DNA of 64,000 nt from Muscardinus avellanarius (GCA_963383645.1 OY726569.1:81002211-81066210); one strand, 5' to 3'. Positions 1 through 10,959 are shown, counted from the first letter of the stretch. Numbers and translations are program-made. Notes: generated by a model not told the origin, from the letters alone.

Positions 1-78
1 GGAGAATTCAGTGGTCAAAGAATACTCTACTATGGTGTAGTCTTTAAGATTCCATCAGTGTCTGCTCAGCAAGATTCT

Positions 79-80
<2 letters not shown>

Positions 81-125
<45 letters not shown>

Positions 126-132
126 CGTGTGT
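81..132. repeat. (GT)n/(GC)n microsatellite
   Basis: An uninterrupted GT run passes into a short GC run and back to GT. The alternating purine-pyrimidine tract could adopt Z-DNA. Confidence 0.95.
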
Positions 133-176
133 TGCATAGGTGGCCAGGGTGCATAGGACTTGACTTGTCCTCTGCT

Positions 177-260
177 TCCTAGCTATGGGACTTCCAGCAA
201 GTTATTTAACCTCTCAGAGTCTCGGACTAGACATCTATAAAGTGAAAATAACAGTGGTTG
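177..260 (+). repeat. MIR SINE fragment
   Basis: It matches the MIR core in order: a cytosolic-tRNA-derived segment reading like 'caagttatttaacctctcag' followed by the 'tctataaagtgaaaataa' stretch. Strongly diverged, as expected for a mammal-wide relic. Confidence 0.6.
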
Positions 261-324
261 CTGTCAGAAGGAAATGAGTTAGTGCCGCTGCACGGTTTGT
301 ATCCTCTATCAAGTGCTTTCTGTC

Positions 325-425
325 CACTGGAATCTAAGCTCCAAGAGGGAAGGAGTTTGTCATTTATTTCTGTCTCCTTGTGCAGGGTGGACATGGAATA
401 AATATCCATTTAATAAGTGAGAAAG
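325..425 (+). repeat. L2 LINE 3' end
   Basis: The order 'aagctccaagagggaaggagtttgtc' ... 'ataaatatccatttaataagtga' is the typical L2 3' terminus. Ancient and truncated. Confidence 0.6.
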
Positions 426-734
426 TGGATGAGCAGATAAGGAAATCAACACAGGAGTGATGAACAGAGGGACTGTTGGAGGGAGAGGCTGAAAGGGAAA
501 CCAGAGGAAGCCCTGAATTCGGAGCTGAAGCCCACCCTCGAACTATGTTCCTCTTAGAAGCATGAAATGGAGCGGGTCCCATTGAGGTTAGTAGTTACCA
601 ACCTGGGCATGTCTTAGGAGGGACATCTTTGGGTTTTGCAGTTAGTAGGAGTTGGCGTTTGGGGAGGTAAAGGCTGGGAATGCCGCTTAGCGTCCTAAGG
701 TGCACAATGCATATCCATCCTCAAAAGTCAAGAG

Positions 735-930
735 GGCTGAGACTCAGGATCCAAATGATGATTATAATCCCAGCTATATTTCTTACTAGCTCTGTGGCTG
801 TATCAGTCAAACCCTCACCTCTCTGGATTTGTTTCCTTATCTCTAAAATGGGAACATTAATAGCAACATGGGATTGTTGTGAAAAACACAGTAATGTGAT
901 CATAGCACCCACCACGTGGTGGGCCTGTGT
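735..930 (+). repeat. MIR SINE
   Basis: It keeps the MIR order: 'tagctctgtggctgtatcagtcaaaccctcacctctctgg', then 'ctctaaaatgggaacattaatagcaa', then a 'gggattgttgtgaaa' block. The ORFs over it on both strands are spurious. Confidence 0.65.
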
Positions 931-1137
931 TAAACCTGACTATTCCTATTAGTTACCACTGTCATGAAAAATGCATAAGAAAAACAAAGCCTCATCTTTT
1001 GGCTGAATCCTGTATATGGAGCCTAATACATGTCACTCTGGAGAAGCCAAATCACCCATCATCCTACATACAAAAGCATCGGTGTTAATATTGGTCTTAC
1101 TCCTCCTCTCATCTGCCCTGACCTATTTCTATCAGAT

Positions 1138-1320
1138 TTTTCCATCATTGTGACCAAAATATCTGATAAGTGCAATGCAGAGGGAGGAAGGTTTATCTGG
1201 CTCACAGCGTTTGGCAGCTCTGTCCACAGTGGGCTGACTTCAAGGCAGAAAGCATGGCGTTGGAAAGCATGGTGTGGAAAAGCGGGTCTCAGTCACGCAC
1301 GGCGGCTGGTCAGCAGACAG
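1138..1320 (-). mobile_element. MaLR-type LTR fragment (antisense)
   Basis: The blocks 'cattgtgaccaaaatatctgat', 'gaggaaggtttatctggctcaca' and 'aaggcagaaagcatggcg' follow the same order as the more complete antisense LTRs at 35.7 and 49.5 kb. Only the 3' half of the LTR (left side on +) is recognisable. A 129-codon ORF over this area is a by-product. Confidence 0.5.
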
Positions 1321-1793
1321 GTCTGGGCTGAACATTACAGAGGTCACAAGACACTGCTAAGGGCTCACGGAAGACCGACCTTCACAGCCAGGAACAGAAG
1401 TCTGGACAAGTGCCTGTGAAGGCTGCATTTGCACAGACATTACTGCTGTTAGCGGGTGTGCTAATGGGCGGCCCGGCGTGTGTGTGGTATGCACACTGAG
1501 GCCCCAGCTTTCTTGAATGTGCCACCTCATGCTCCCTGACAACTAGGGCAGGTGGTGACTCTACCCAACTCATGGCTTTTCCTCTCTGGCCTGCTCTGGC
1601 CTCCGTTTAGGTTTAACGGGCCTGATCAACCACACCATTGTTTTGTAAGGCAGACATGTGAGTATCAGTCTTCCTCTGCTCCAAACATCTCATGGAGGTC
1701 CAATTAGAGTTGGGAGTGGGGACAGGAAACACGGGGGGAAATGGGAGGGCAAGGAATAGGGAAGAAAAGCATTGCCAAGAAGGAAGAGAGCGA

Positions 1794-2006
1794 GCTGGGC
1801 GTCCTGGCGCACACTTGTAATCCAGCGTTTGGAAGGCTGAAGCAGGAGGATCTCGGTTCGCAGACAGCCCCCGCTACTTAGTGAGGCCCTTTGCAACTCA
1901 GTGAGACCCTGTTTCAAAATAAAGAATAAAAAATAGGGCTGGGGGTGTAGTCGGAGGTAGAATCCCCCTGAATTCTGCCCCCAATACCACAAAAAATTAA
2001 AAAAGA
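1794..2006 (+). mobile_element. B1-dID/MEN-type SINE
   Basis: The left part is 7SL/B1-like (gctgggcg...tggcgcacacttgtaat). The middle carries the 'gaccctgtttcaaaataaagaat' linker and the right part is ID-like (gggctgggggtgtag...). It ends in an A-rich tail. Confidence 0.88.
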
Positions 2007-2038
2007 GAGCGCCCTAACCAATAACTAGTAACAGTTCA

Positions 2039-2130
2039 TTGGACGTGATGACCTGTAATGTCAGTACTTGGGGCGCTGAGATGAGCAGATCTCAGGTTCA
2101 AGGCCATCCTTAGCAACTTGGCAAGGCCCA
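2039..2130 (+). mobile_element. Degraded B1-like SINE left part
   Basis: A diverged copy of the SINE left part, including 'acctgtaatgtcagtacttgggg' and 'gttcaaggccatccttagcaacttgg'. No right part follows. Confidence 0.6.
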
Positions 2131-2631
2131 AGGGTCACCTAAGGGAACAACCAAGCAGCAATACAAGGGCAGCCATGGCACAGGAAGGCTGTGCTGACTT
2201 GGAAGCTAGTCTTAAGACTTCTGGAATTTCTGCGCTTGCATTCCCACTCCTGGGACCACTCAATGTCCTCCGTGTTGACGTCCTTCATGGGGAATTGAAG
2301 TCACACCTAAATGGTTTGGGAAATGTCTGACCACCTGCATATTTTCCAGCTCACCTGTATTTTTCTTGTGCTTATGGAAAGACTTTCAGGCCAAAGCCAC
2401 CTCTGAGGCCTCTTGCCCCAGTCCCTGAGATGTGCACTAGCCCACTGAGGGCAACGGCTGAGGACAGAGCAGAGTACCTACGTTGACGTCCTCCGTTATC
2501 TAACCCAGCAGGAGCTCTGGTGTTGCCCATCTCTTACCTTCAACGTGTCTGAGAGCAAGGGACATCAACTATTGAGCCTCCAATTTCATGGATATTTCAT
2601 TATCCAATTAGCAAACATTAGCATGGGACCG

Positions 2632-2653
2632 GGGCCGGGGGGGGGGGGGGGGG
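2632..2653. repeat. Poly-G tract
   Basis: A run of G broken once by CC. It is a candidate G-quadruplex former and a likely site of assembly or sequencing error. Confidence 0.9.
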
Positions 2654-2714
2654 TAGGCACCGTGGTTGCAGCCCCAGCAGTGGCAGAACAGTGCGGCTAA
2701 TTAACTTGAGATCC

Positions 2715-2800
2715 AGGGCTTTCTTGAATCCTCTAGCAATGCGTGTAAACTCTGCACCTAGTAAATGATCAACAAATATTTGCATGAAAGAATGAGTAAA
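2715..2800 (+). repeat. L2 LINE 3' end fragment
   Basis: 'actctgcacctagtaaatgatcaacaaatatttgcatgaaagaatgag' has the layout of the L2 terminus (size-of-interval phrase, then the aaatatttg...gaatga ending). Confidence 0.5.
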
Positions 2801-3210
2801 CTAAGCCAGGCTGGACATGTTGCTTAAAGCTGTGATTCACTGAGCCCTTATCAGATACCAGGTCCCAGGCTGAACACAGCATGTAAGGTTCACCTATCCT
2901 GTTTGGCTTATCCCTGTTTCTGTGGTTTCCTCCCACAGGTGCGAGCTCCACCCACTGAGCCGCTCCTTTAGGAAGCAAGTCTCCTGAGTAGACTTGGGAG
3001 GAGAAGCCAGCCCCTTCCCATCATCTACCCTTTCCTTTGAGAGTAGCTCCTTCACTCTCTGGGCCTGTAGGCTTTACAGGGGCGTGAAGGCCCAGGGACT
3101 CCAGCTGCCAGATGGAATCAGTGTCAGGAAGTTCTCTGGCCTGTAGATACACACCATGTGTTGCAACCTGGTTTTTTATCGGTACTTGATCAGTATTTAA
3201 AAGTGATGTG

Positions 3211-3327
3211 GACCTGGACACGGTATGCACACCTGTAATCTCAGTACTCAGGAGGCTGAGGCAGGAGAATCACTGATTTTAGGACAACCTCAGGAACTTA
3301 ACAAGACCCTGTTTCAAAATTTAAAAT
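3211..3327 (+). mobile_element. B1-like SINE monomer
   Basis: B1-like left monomer (cacacctgtaatctcagtactcagg...) ending at the 'accctgtttcaaaatttaaaa' linker. A second SINE follows directly, so the two are nested or fused. Confidence 0.8.
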
Positions 3328-3497
3328 CACCAGGCGTGGTGGCGCACACTTGTAATCCTCGCACTTGGGAGGTGGAGACAGGAAGATTGCACAGGTTTGA
3401 AGCCAGCCACACTGTTTCCAAATTTTAAAAAAGTATAAAAATAGGTCTGGGAGTGTAGCCCGGAGGTAGAAGGGTTTCCAGGAACCCCAGTACCAAT
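3328..3497 (+). mobile_element. B1-dID/MEN-type SINE, 'gcttcc' variant
   Basis: Full chimeric structure. The right part reads 'ggtctgggagtgtagcccggaggtagaagggtttccaggaaccccagtacc', the variant shared with copies at 5.0, 24.3, 30.1 and 46.0 kb. It runs into an AAT repeat that replaces the A-tail. Confidence 0.85.
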
Positions 3498-3541
3498 AAT
3501 AATAATAATAGTAATAATAATAATAATAGTAATAATAATAT
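3496..3541. repeat. (AAT)n microsatellite
   Basis: An AAT run with occasional AGT units, grown from the A-tail of the preceding SINE. Confidence 0.9.
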
Positions 3542-3599
3542 AGGACTGGAGATGTAGCTCAGAGGTAGAATGCCACTGGGTTCAATCCCCAGCCCAGTA

Positions 3600-3631
<32 letters not shown>
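3542..3631 (+). mobile_element. ID-like SINE right part with (CA)n tail
   Basis: 'ggactggagatgtagctcagaggtagaatgcc...ggttcaatccccagcccagtacc' is the tRNA-Ala-derived part with A- and B-box-like motifs. The tail has become a (CA)n microsatellite from 3,601. Confidence 0.85.
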
Positions 3632-3632
<1 letters not shown>

Positions 3633-3934
3633 GGTGTGGTCTTCATATGCCAACTTTTATCCTATGCAAGAACCAGTCTTGCCTTCCACTAACTTTTCCT
3701 ATCATTGTTCAAGGCCATTTCCCGTGCTGGGACTCAACATTTGCTGGCCCCTCAAACTGAATGCTCTTGTTACATCTTTCCGTAGCTCTCAACATACCAA
3801 GCAGGTTTCTGCTCAAGCGTATCCATCTCACCTAAAGTGTCCCCTCCCCTACCACATTCTGTGCTCCTATGCAGCTGTACGATCTCTCTTCACCCTCTAT
3901 CACGTGCGTTTGTTCCTTTAACTTTGTCTGCATC

Positions 3935-4050
3935 CCACACAGGAATGTAAATCCCACAGAGGCCTGGAGTTTGTCTTGCTCAGTGCTATATCCTCAGTGC
4001 CAGGCTCAGGGCCAGGCACTTGGTGGATAATCAACATGTAATAAATTTGC
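3935..4050 (+). repeat. L2 LINE 3' end
   Basis: 'aggaatgtaaatcccacagaggcctggagtttgtcttgctcagtgctatatcctcagtgccaggctcagggccaggcac' followed by '...aatcaacatgtaataaa' gives the complete L2 3'-terminal layout. Confidence 0.7.
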
Positions 4051-5000
4051 TATCAATATGTCATTGATTAATAGTTGGGAGCAAAATATAGGACAAGGCC
4101 AGGGTGACATGCCACCCAAGTAGCTTCTGTGAGACACAGGAAGAAATTGTACATCCTGCGCCCAGACACACAAGCCTGTTGTGAGTAAACCTGGATTCTT
4201 AACCTCATGAGATCAAGCACTGCAGAGCACAGCACATCCGGCTCCCGAGGGATGACAGCAGGGCCGGATCTCCTCCCCAGGGCACAGTAAGTGGCTAAAA
4301 TGCAGGGACCTGGACAGACCTTGGGGGAGCCCAGGCCGGATCAGGGCACTCCTCCCCATATCCTGTTCTTCCCAGGTACCTGGGTCTCACTCTCTCACAG
4401 GCCTCCACCCCATCACACCACAGTGCTGACCCTCTCCGCTCACTCCCCATCCTAGAGATGCAGTTGTTGCTGGTCACTTAGTCTTCTGCTTGCAAACCTA
4501 AGCAAATAACGGGCACCTCCAAGTATGAAGCACAGTTAGCGCAGAAGTGAGCAAAGGCGAGCGGCCTGCCTTCTGGTCATGGGATCTGGGGTATCTGTGA
4601 TGAGCAAGGAGCATCTTTTCTGGCCCACCAGTATTCTTTCTATGGCCTTCAGATCACCAGGTCATAGACATCTTTCCCTGCTTTTCAAGTCCCACCCCAG
4701 TCAAGAGAGGAGGGAGTCTCACACCCACCAAGGTGGCCCTCGTTTTCCTTCCGTGCATTAGCACTGACATGCTCGCATGGTACCCCAACCTTCACCTGCC
4801 ATCAGCCCAAGCCAAGTGGAGAGAGTGTATAGAAGCCAGCCAGGTACCTGGGTGCAACTACCTCTATCTACAGAGTAACCTGAGATGCCTTAGGGAAGCC
4901 CAGTCCTGCCCAGCCCTCTAAGACAGCAATGGTATTCATGCTTTATTGCATTTTATATATGACTATAATTGGCTTAAACAATGACCAACTTTAATAATGT
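4051..5000. other. Unique intergenic DNA, nothing recognised
   Basis: No transposable element, RNA gene or splice-flanked coding block is recognisable. The short ORFs here have no family resemblance. Confidence 0.5.
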
Positions 5001-5009
5001 TATGTGCTA

Positions 5010-5200
5010 GCCGGGCGTGGTGGCGCACGCTTGTAATCCCCGCGCTTGGGAGGCGGAGACAGGAGGATTGCGCAGGTTCGAAGCCAGCCGCGCTGGCTTA
5101 GGAGACCCTGTTTCCAAATAAATATATAAAATAGGTCTGGGAGTGTAGCCCAGAGGTAAAAGGGCTTCCGGGAACCCCAGTACCACAAAAAAAAAAAAAA
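5010..5200 (+). mobile_element. Young B1-dID/MEN-type SINE with TSD
   Basis: Near-consensus chimeric SINE starting at gccgggcgtggtggcgcacg and ending in 15 or more A. It keeps many CpGs in the left part. It is flanked by a perfect 9-bp TSD, tatgtgcta, at 5,001-5,009 and 5,204-5,212. Right part of the 'gcttcc' variant. Confidence 0.95.
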
Positions 5201-5343
5201 TGGTATGTGCTAAGCATTATTCTAAATAAATCACTTGTAAAGATCAATTCTTACAATAAGCCCCTATAAGATAAAAACTGTTTTTATAACCATTTTCAGA
5301 CTTGAAAATCGAGGCACCAAGTGATTTAAGATTATGCAAGTGG

Positions 5344-5422
5344 GAGCCGGAGGTGGGCTCTGCTAGAGCAGCGCGCTCAGCATACGTGAGGCCACAAGTT
5401 CAATCCCCAACGCTGGCGGCGC
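5344..5422 (+). mobile_element. ID SINE monomer (tRNA-Ala derived)
   Basis: 'ggagccggaggtgggctctgctagagcagcgcgctcagcatacgtgaggccacaagttcaatcccc' follows the ID/tRNA-Ala sequence along its length, with a diverged A box and an intact B-box-like 'gttcaatccc'. Confidence 0.8.
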
Positions 5423-5439
5423 GGAGGGGTCATACGACC

Positions 5440-6165
5440 AGTAAGTGATAGGAAATAAACTTTAACACACACCATTTGACTCTAGAGCTCCATGTTCTGA
5501 GTTTTTAAGTTTATAAATTATCCTCTTAATATGGTCTTAGCTATATTCAATAGTGTGCAGTTCATACTGCTTTGATGATAATAATTTCTAAATATTCTAA
5601 AACCTCAGTTATGACTTAATTCTTATATTGAATTGTTTAGAAATTTTAAAATCAGGCTGTTTGAGGTTTCATTTGTTCCCTTTATGGATTAGAATTCTCT
5701 GATTTCAAGGAAATAACTTCAGCTAACTTAAGGGAAGGAGAGTCCTTACTTGTAAGAATATAATGGCCTTGCGTATTCCAAGTGCAAAGATGCAGATGAG
5801 ACTTAACAAGAAAGACACCAGTGACTAGACAGCCATCAGGAGCTTCCATCCATCTCTACTCTCTGCTCTCAACTATTTATTTAATTCATTATTATTCTTT
5901 TTGCCAATAAACTCCCAAGTTTATATATTATAGATCCATCCATCTAAGAGATGGTATTCCTCTCTCTGCACCTTAATTCCAAATTTCCAGAGAAGGAATT
6001 CTGGCCCACTTGTATCTCAGGTGTCCAATCCTAAATGGACCAAGGTAAGGGAGGTGGTATCATATAGCACCAAATGGTTGTTGGAAATGGATAGATATGG
6101 GGGCAGTGTGGGAAGGAATTGATTACTGTGACCAGATTGGATACTCACAAAAAGTGGTCCTCTAC
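5440..6165. other. Unique AT-rich intergenic DNA
   Basis: AT-rich single-copy-looking sequence with no recognisable element or long ORF. Confidence 0.5.
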
Positions 6166-6167
6166 TC

Positions 6168-6384
6168 TTTTTTTTTTTTTTTTGGCAGGTCTGGGGATTG
6201 AACCCAGGGGCATTTAACCTCTGACCTACACCCCCTTGCCCTATTTTTATTCTTTATTTTGAAACAGGGTCTCACTAAGTTACGGAGGGCCTCACTAAAT
6301 AACTGAGGCTGTCTACGAACCATGATCTTCCGGTCTCAGCCTCCCAAATGCTGGGATTACAATTATGCGCCACCATGCCTGGCT
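6168..6384 (-). mobile_element. B1-dID/MEN-type SINE
   Basis: Minus-strand copy: the T-run at 6,168 is the tail, then the ID part (ggggattgaacccagggg...), the linker (attttgaaacagggtctcac) and the B1-like part ending at the complement of the consensus start. Confidence 0.9.
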
Positions 6385-6791
6385 TGTTTGTTTTTGTTAG
6401 TTATTTCTAGGTTTATTCTGTGATGGACAGAAATATAGTCTGTTTTATTTCTGCCTTTAGAAATTATAAAGACTTTCTCAATTATAGTTTTATTCTTCTT
6501 TACTTTTATAGAAAAAGATAGGCTGTACAGTGTCTTCCTACCATTATTTCTGTCCATTTCTTCATATATTTGAATACTATATTGTTTGGTACATGAAACT
6601 TCAAGTGTATTGCACTCAATATAAGATATAAATTGCTTCTTTTAGATGCATAATGGAACTATAGACTCCTGGGACTGGAAGAGAATTCTTAAGTCATTCA
6701 GTTCATTCCTCCTTCAGAAACATGGCCACACTAGCATTCCTCCAAGAATTCACTCAGCCATGATTGAATACTCCCAGTGTTAGTGAACACG

Positions 6792-6836
<45 letters not shown>

Positions 6837-7064
6837 CCTAGAAGGTCCTCCATTATTAAACTTCTCTGACAGCCAGGAGGTCCTTTCTCAAACTCAATTG
6901 GCCTCTGCCTTTCTGCTACTCTGGCACTCCTCAACTTTGGCTTCTGGATCCTAACATCAAGCCTTCTCTCCCACACAGCATCTCTTCACATATTTCAGAT
7001 CAGTTTCTAAACACACAAAACCAGAGTCCCTCTTTCCGGTTGCCTTTTCTGATAGTTTCAAAGA
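6385..7064. other. Unique intergenic DNA with a (CA)n run
   Basis: No gene or transposon recognised. The stretch 6,789-6,834 is a clean CA microsatellite; ORFs across it are artefacts. Confidence 0.55.
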
Positions 7065-7086
7065 GATTAAAAATACAAACTTCAAA

Positions 7087-7290
7087 GCCGGGCATGGTGG
7101 CGCACGCCTGTAATCTCCGCACTTGGGAGGCTAAGACAGGAGGATCTCACAGTTTCAAAGCCAGCCTCAGCTACTTAGTGAGGCTTTCAGCAACTTAGTG
7201 AGACCCTGTTTCTAGATAAAATATAAAAAAGGTCAGGGAGTATATCCCGGAGGTAGAAAGCCACCCCCAGTACCGAAAAAAAAAAAAAAA
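7087..7290 (+). mobile_element. B1-dID/MEN-type SINE with long TSD
   Basis: Complete chimeric SINE ending in 15 A. The flanks at 7,065-7,086 and 7,291-7,313 are the same AT-rich 22-bp sequence with one extra A in the right copy: an unusually long and clear target-site duplication. Confidence 0.95.
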
Positions 7291-7699
7291 GATTAAAAAA
7301 TACAAACTTCAAAATGCCATTTGGGGCATTTACTCTTGAAAGTCCCCTTGTTTTTGTTCCTCTCTTCATAAGGGACCTTTCAAAAGTTTGGGTTGTACTA
7401 TCTTGGCCTCGGTTTCCCTTAACTTTATCAGAGGGTCTAGAAACAAGTTTACAAGCAGTGATTCCACTGGGCGGGGTGTTTCTGTGTAGGAGGCTGCCTT
7501 CAGAGCCTCGTGGGGCAGCTCTGTGTTGGAAAACATAGCCACTTGGGAAAAATGCTGGCCATCAAGGGAGAACTGATGGTGTCTTGTTAGTGGGTGAAGC
7601 TTTGGGGGCAAGAGTAGGTGTTGCAGGGAGAACTGCTGCTGCCCAAGCAGCCGCCTCTGAGGTGGGAACTTCTTTTGTTTATTTGGACCTATCTCCCCC

Positions 7700-7797
7700 A
7701 ACTAGGAGGTAAGCTCCATTTACCAGGAAATTTTCTTCCTGTCTTATTCAGTGCCTAGAACAGGCCCTCACACACAGCAAGGTGGTGAATTCATATC
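7700..7797 (+). repeat. L2 LINE 3' end fragment
   Basis: 'taagctccatttaccaggaa...cttattcagtgcctagaacaggccctcacacacagcaaggtggtgaattc' has the L2 terminal layout. Confidence 0.55.
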
Positions 7798-7807
7798 TGT
7801 TCAGTGA

Positions 7808-7918
7808 GCTGGGTGTGGTGGCGCACGCTTGTAATCCCCGCTCTTGGGAGGCTGAGACAGGAGGATCGCGCAGGTTGGAAGCCAGTCTCAGCTACTGAGT
7901 GAGGCTCTCAGCAACTTT
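7808..7918 (+). mobile_element. SINE left part, 3'-truncated
   Basis: B1-like left part from gctgggtgtggtggcgcacg to 'gaggctctcagcaacttt'. The linker, ID part and tail are absent. Confidence 0.85.
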
Positions 7919-8496
7919 GAAAGCCAAAGAATTTGAAGGCTCGAAGGTCACTTTATTTTCAGTTGACTTCATGGTTCAGAGCCGTCGGTGGAGGAAGACG
8001 TCCTGGCGGGGGTAGGGTGCAGACTTAAGATGCGTCATCCCCGAATTCTTCACCACTTACTTTATTCTCTTTATCTCTGCCACGTAAGTGAGGTGTTCTC
8101 ACTCTGGGAACAAGCATATTCAAACAGTCCATGTCCTACATTAAGTCAAATTCATACCAAACTGCATAACAGCTGAGGAGCAATTAGCTAGTTGACATAA
8201 TGTTATGATTTATAGACATTTAATTAAAACATTATTAATGTTAATATTTGCTTTGCTTTGCTCGTGAAGTCTCAAGCAGTTTCATGGGACTTTGCAAAAG
8301 CCTGAAGCCAGAGACATGTGGGAGTCACAGCTATGCCTGCTCATCTCTGGTGCCCATCCTGGCGGTCAGGGTCCCTGCCCACTGCATCAGTCTTTTGATC
8401 GTGACTCTTGCCCAAAGATGAAGTGGTCCTTTCCCCCATGGCTAATTTTGTCATCTTGCTTGAGCACTACCTTTAACTAACAGCACCCATTTGACC

Positions 8497-8692
8497 TTTT
8501 TCTTTTTAGTGTGTATGTGATATCAGGGATTAAACCCAGGGCTGAGTTACATCCACAGCCTATTTTTACCTCCAGCCCTATTTTATTTTTTATTTTAAAA
8601 TAGGATCTAACTTAGTTGCAGAGGGTCTTGCTGAGTTGCTGAGGCTGGCCACGAACCTGTGATCCTCCTGTCTTCTCCCACCATGCCCGGTT
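8497..8692 (-). mobile_element. B1-dID/MEN-type SINE, internally deleted
   Basis: Minus-strand copy from the T-rich tail to 'caccatgcccggtt', lacking the 'cctcccaag..gggattaca' segment. A perfect 10-bp TSD, ccatttgacc, flanks it at 8,487-8,496 and 8,693-8,702. Confidence 0.92.
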
Positions 8693-8799
8693 CCATTTGA
8701 CCCTGTGTCTATGAAAGGAACAAGTCACAGAGTGTCTCAAACAGAAATGACAGATTTCACCAATCTGAGGCTTTTCAAATGACTTACTCATATTTATTT

Positions 8800-8961
8800 C
8801 TTTTTCTTTTTCTTTTTTTCTTTTTGTGTGTGTGTGGTACTGGGGATGGAACCCTTCTACCTCCAGGCTACTCTCCCAGACCTATTTTATATATTTTTTA
8901 AAATTTGGAAACAGGGTCTCTTAAACCAGCAAGGCTGGCTTCAAACCTGCGCGATCCTCCT
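8800..8961 (-). mobile_element. SINE, truncated at the B1-like end
   Basis: Tail (TTTCT-rich), right part of the 'cccttctacctccaggctact' type, and left part stopping at 'gatcctcctgtc'. The B1 5' end is missing. Confidence 0.85.
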
Positions 8962-9227
8962 GTCAAAGTAAAAAGCATTCTTCTTTCCTAATTCTTTTTG
9001 TCCAAACTCCCAATTCCACCCTACTAAAAAAAAGAAGTCCCACATAAGATGACAGAGGAAAAAGCAAGGGAGAGCCCAAAAAGAGGGTGACCTACTAAGG
9101 ACTTGCATTCTGAAAGATACGGTCAGTGTCCAAACCAAGGCATCAGGGTCTGGAACTCCATCACTGCATGAAGAGTAGACCAGCGGCACTGGCATCATAT
9201 GAGAGCTCATTAGAAATACAAAAATCT

Positions 9228-9478
9228 CACCGGGCATGGTGGTACATGCTGTTAATCCCAGCATTCTGGAGGCTGAGACAGGAGGATCGTGGCGCGCGGA
9301 CAGCCTCAGCTATTTAGTGAGCCTCAGCTATTCAGTGAGGCCCTTTGCAATGCAGTAAAACTCTGTTTCAAAATAAAGAATAAAAAAATAGCTTGAGGAT
9401 GAATGCACCTGGGTTCCACGCCCAGTACCACACACACACAAAAAAAAAATAAATAAATAAATAATAGAAAGAAAGAAA
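9228..9478 (+). mobile_element. B1-dID/MEN-type SINE
   Basis: 'accgggcatggtggtacatgc' start, duplicated 'cctcagctatt(t/c)agtgag' block, weak ID part, then CA/AAAT tail. Short AT-rich flanks ending in 'aaatctca' on both sides look like a TSD. Confidence 0.85.
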
Positions 9479-9490
9479 TAAAAAATCTCA

Positions 9491-9682
9491 AGCCAGGCAT
9501 GGTGGCTTATGCTTGTAATCCCAGTACTTGAGAGGTTGAGACAGGAGGATTGCAGGTTTGCAACAAACCTCAGCTACTTCGTGAAGCCCTCCCCAACTTA
9601 GTGAAGTCCTGTTTCAAAACAAGTAATAAAAAATAGATCTGGGGTTGTAGCTTAGAAGTAGTATGCCCCTGGGTTTAATTCC

Positions 9683-9686
<4 letters not shown>
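9491..9686 (+). mobile_element. B1-dID/MEN-type SINE
   Basis: 'agccaggcatggtggcttatgc' start, 'tttcaaaacaagtaataaaaaat' linker, ID part 'tctggggttgtagcttagaagtag'. The tail has been replaced by the microsatellite that follows. Confidence 0.88.
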
Positions 9687-9768
<82 letters not shown>

Positions 9769-9845
9769 CAGAGAGACAGAGAGACAGAGAGACAGAAGGA
9801 GGAGGAGGAGGAGGAAGAAGAGGAAGAGAAAGAAGAGGAGGAGAG
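9686..9845. repeat. Compound microsatellite (TG)n(AG)n(GACA)n(GGA)n
   Basis: About 160 bp made of four successive simple arrays. It gives long low-complexity ORFs in several frames (Cys/Val, Arg/Glu, Ser/Leu, His/Thr), which are not genes. Confidence 0.95.
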
Positions 9846-9969
9846 AAGTACACAATCTCTGGCCCCACCCTGGGACTACTGAGCTAGAATCCTCCATTTA
9901 ACGAGATCCCCCAAGTGAAACTCTGAGAAGCATTGCACTAGCGGGTACCGTGGTGAGCCAAGATCTGGA

Positions 9970-10075
9970 GAATTTGGTTTTACCTGGGCTCAGCCACTCA
10001 CTAGCTGCATCACCGTGGGAAGTTTCCTGTCCTTTCTGAGCCTCCATGTCCTCATGTAAGTAAGTGGGATTTAAT
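9970..10075 (+). repeat. MIR SINE
   Basis: 'gctcagccactcactagctgcatcaccgtgggaagtttcctgtcctttctgagcctccatgtcctcatgtaa' is MIR in its normal order. Confidence 0.7.
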
Positions 10076-10494
10076 ACCTTTCCCCGATATTTTATGAGGA
10101 TTGTTGGATCATGTACATGGACGTGTTTTGTAATGCATCCGGATAGATGTAAGATTTTCTTTCTTTCCACCGTATGTGGGTTTTTTTTTTCAAGTAGTTC
10201 CAGTGGTCTTTGGGTCAAAAGGGACACCTTTTTTGACTTGAGGACAGGAAATCCCACTCCAGTGTGAGCCCACTCACATCAAAATGATAATATTTGTAAG
10301 GCTTTCTCTCCCCCAGACTGCCACCTATTCTCCTGCTTGGGCAGGGTTCTTGTTGCATTTTTCTGAAGCTCTCATATGGATCAAGACCAGACAGTTTCAA
10401 CACGTGGGAAGGCTAAGCTGTTCACAGTTCCTGGAAGACCTGCCAGATCAACACTTACGAGGCCATGAAGAGGAATTCCTTGAGCAAAGAGCAT

Positions 10495-10710
10495 GATCTT
10501 TGGAAACACACAGATCTGGCTTTAAATCCTGAAACTTCCTAACTAAGATCTTGAACAAGTCCCTTCAGTGTCTTTTATACAATGGAGATGAAAATGTAGA
10601 CTTCCTCAGACTGCTGTAAGGACGGTTGCTTTAAGATGAAGGGTGTAAAGCATGTAATACAGCACCTGGCACAGAGACGCTCCATAAATGATGGAGGAAG
10701 AGCCGTGGTT
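10495..10710 (+). repeat. MIR SINE
   Basis: It spans most of MIR: 'agatctggctttaaatcctga', 'cttgaacaagtcccttcagtgtc', 'aaagcatgtaatacagcacctggcacagagacgctccataaatga'. Confidence 0.7.
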
Positions 10711-10959
10711 AATAAGAACTATTATAATGTCCACTGTGGGTGTCTAGCTTCCCAGTGACCGTGAGGAGCTTGGCCTAGATGGACAAAGGACAGTCTCCCC
10801 ACACAGATTCACGAGGCCGAAGACAGGAAATAGAAGCAAGGGGCCCTGAAATTGTTTGTTCCTACTGTCTCGTTACCTTGGTTCATAGGTGGAGGCCGAG
10901 CTCTGGATTGCCAACCAGATGATCCTGGGACAATGATCAAAGCCACACTGGCACTGTGG

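Noticed and set aside
1030..1419. 129-codon + strand ORF
   Set aside because: It lies mostly over an antisense MaLR-type LTR fragment and has no recognisable family.
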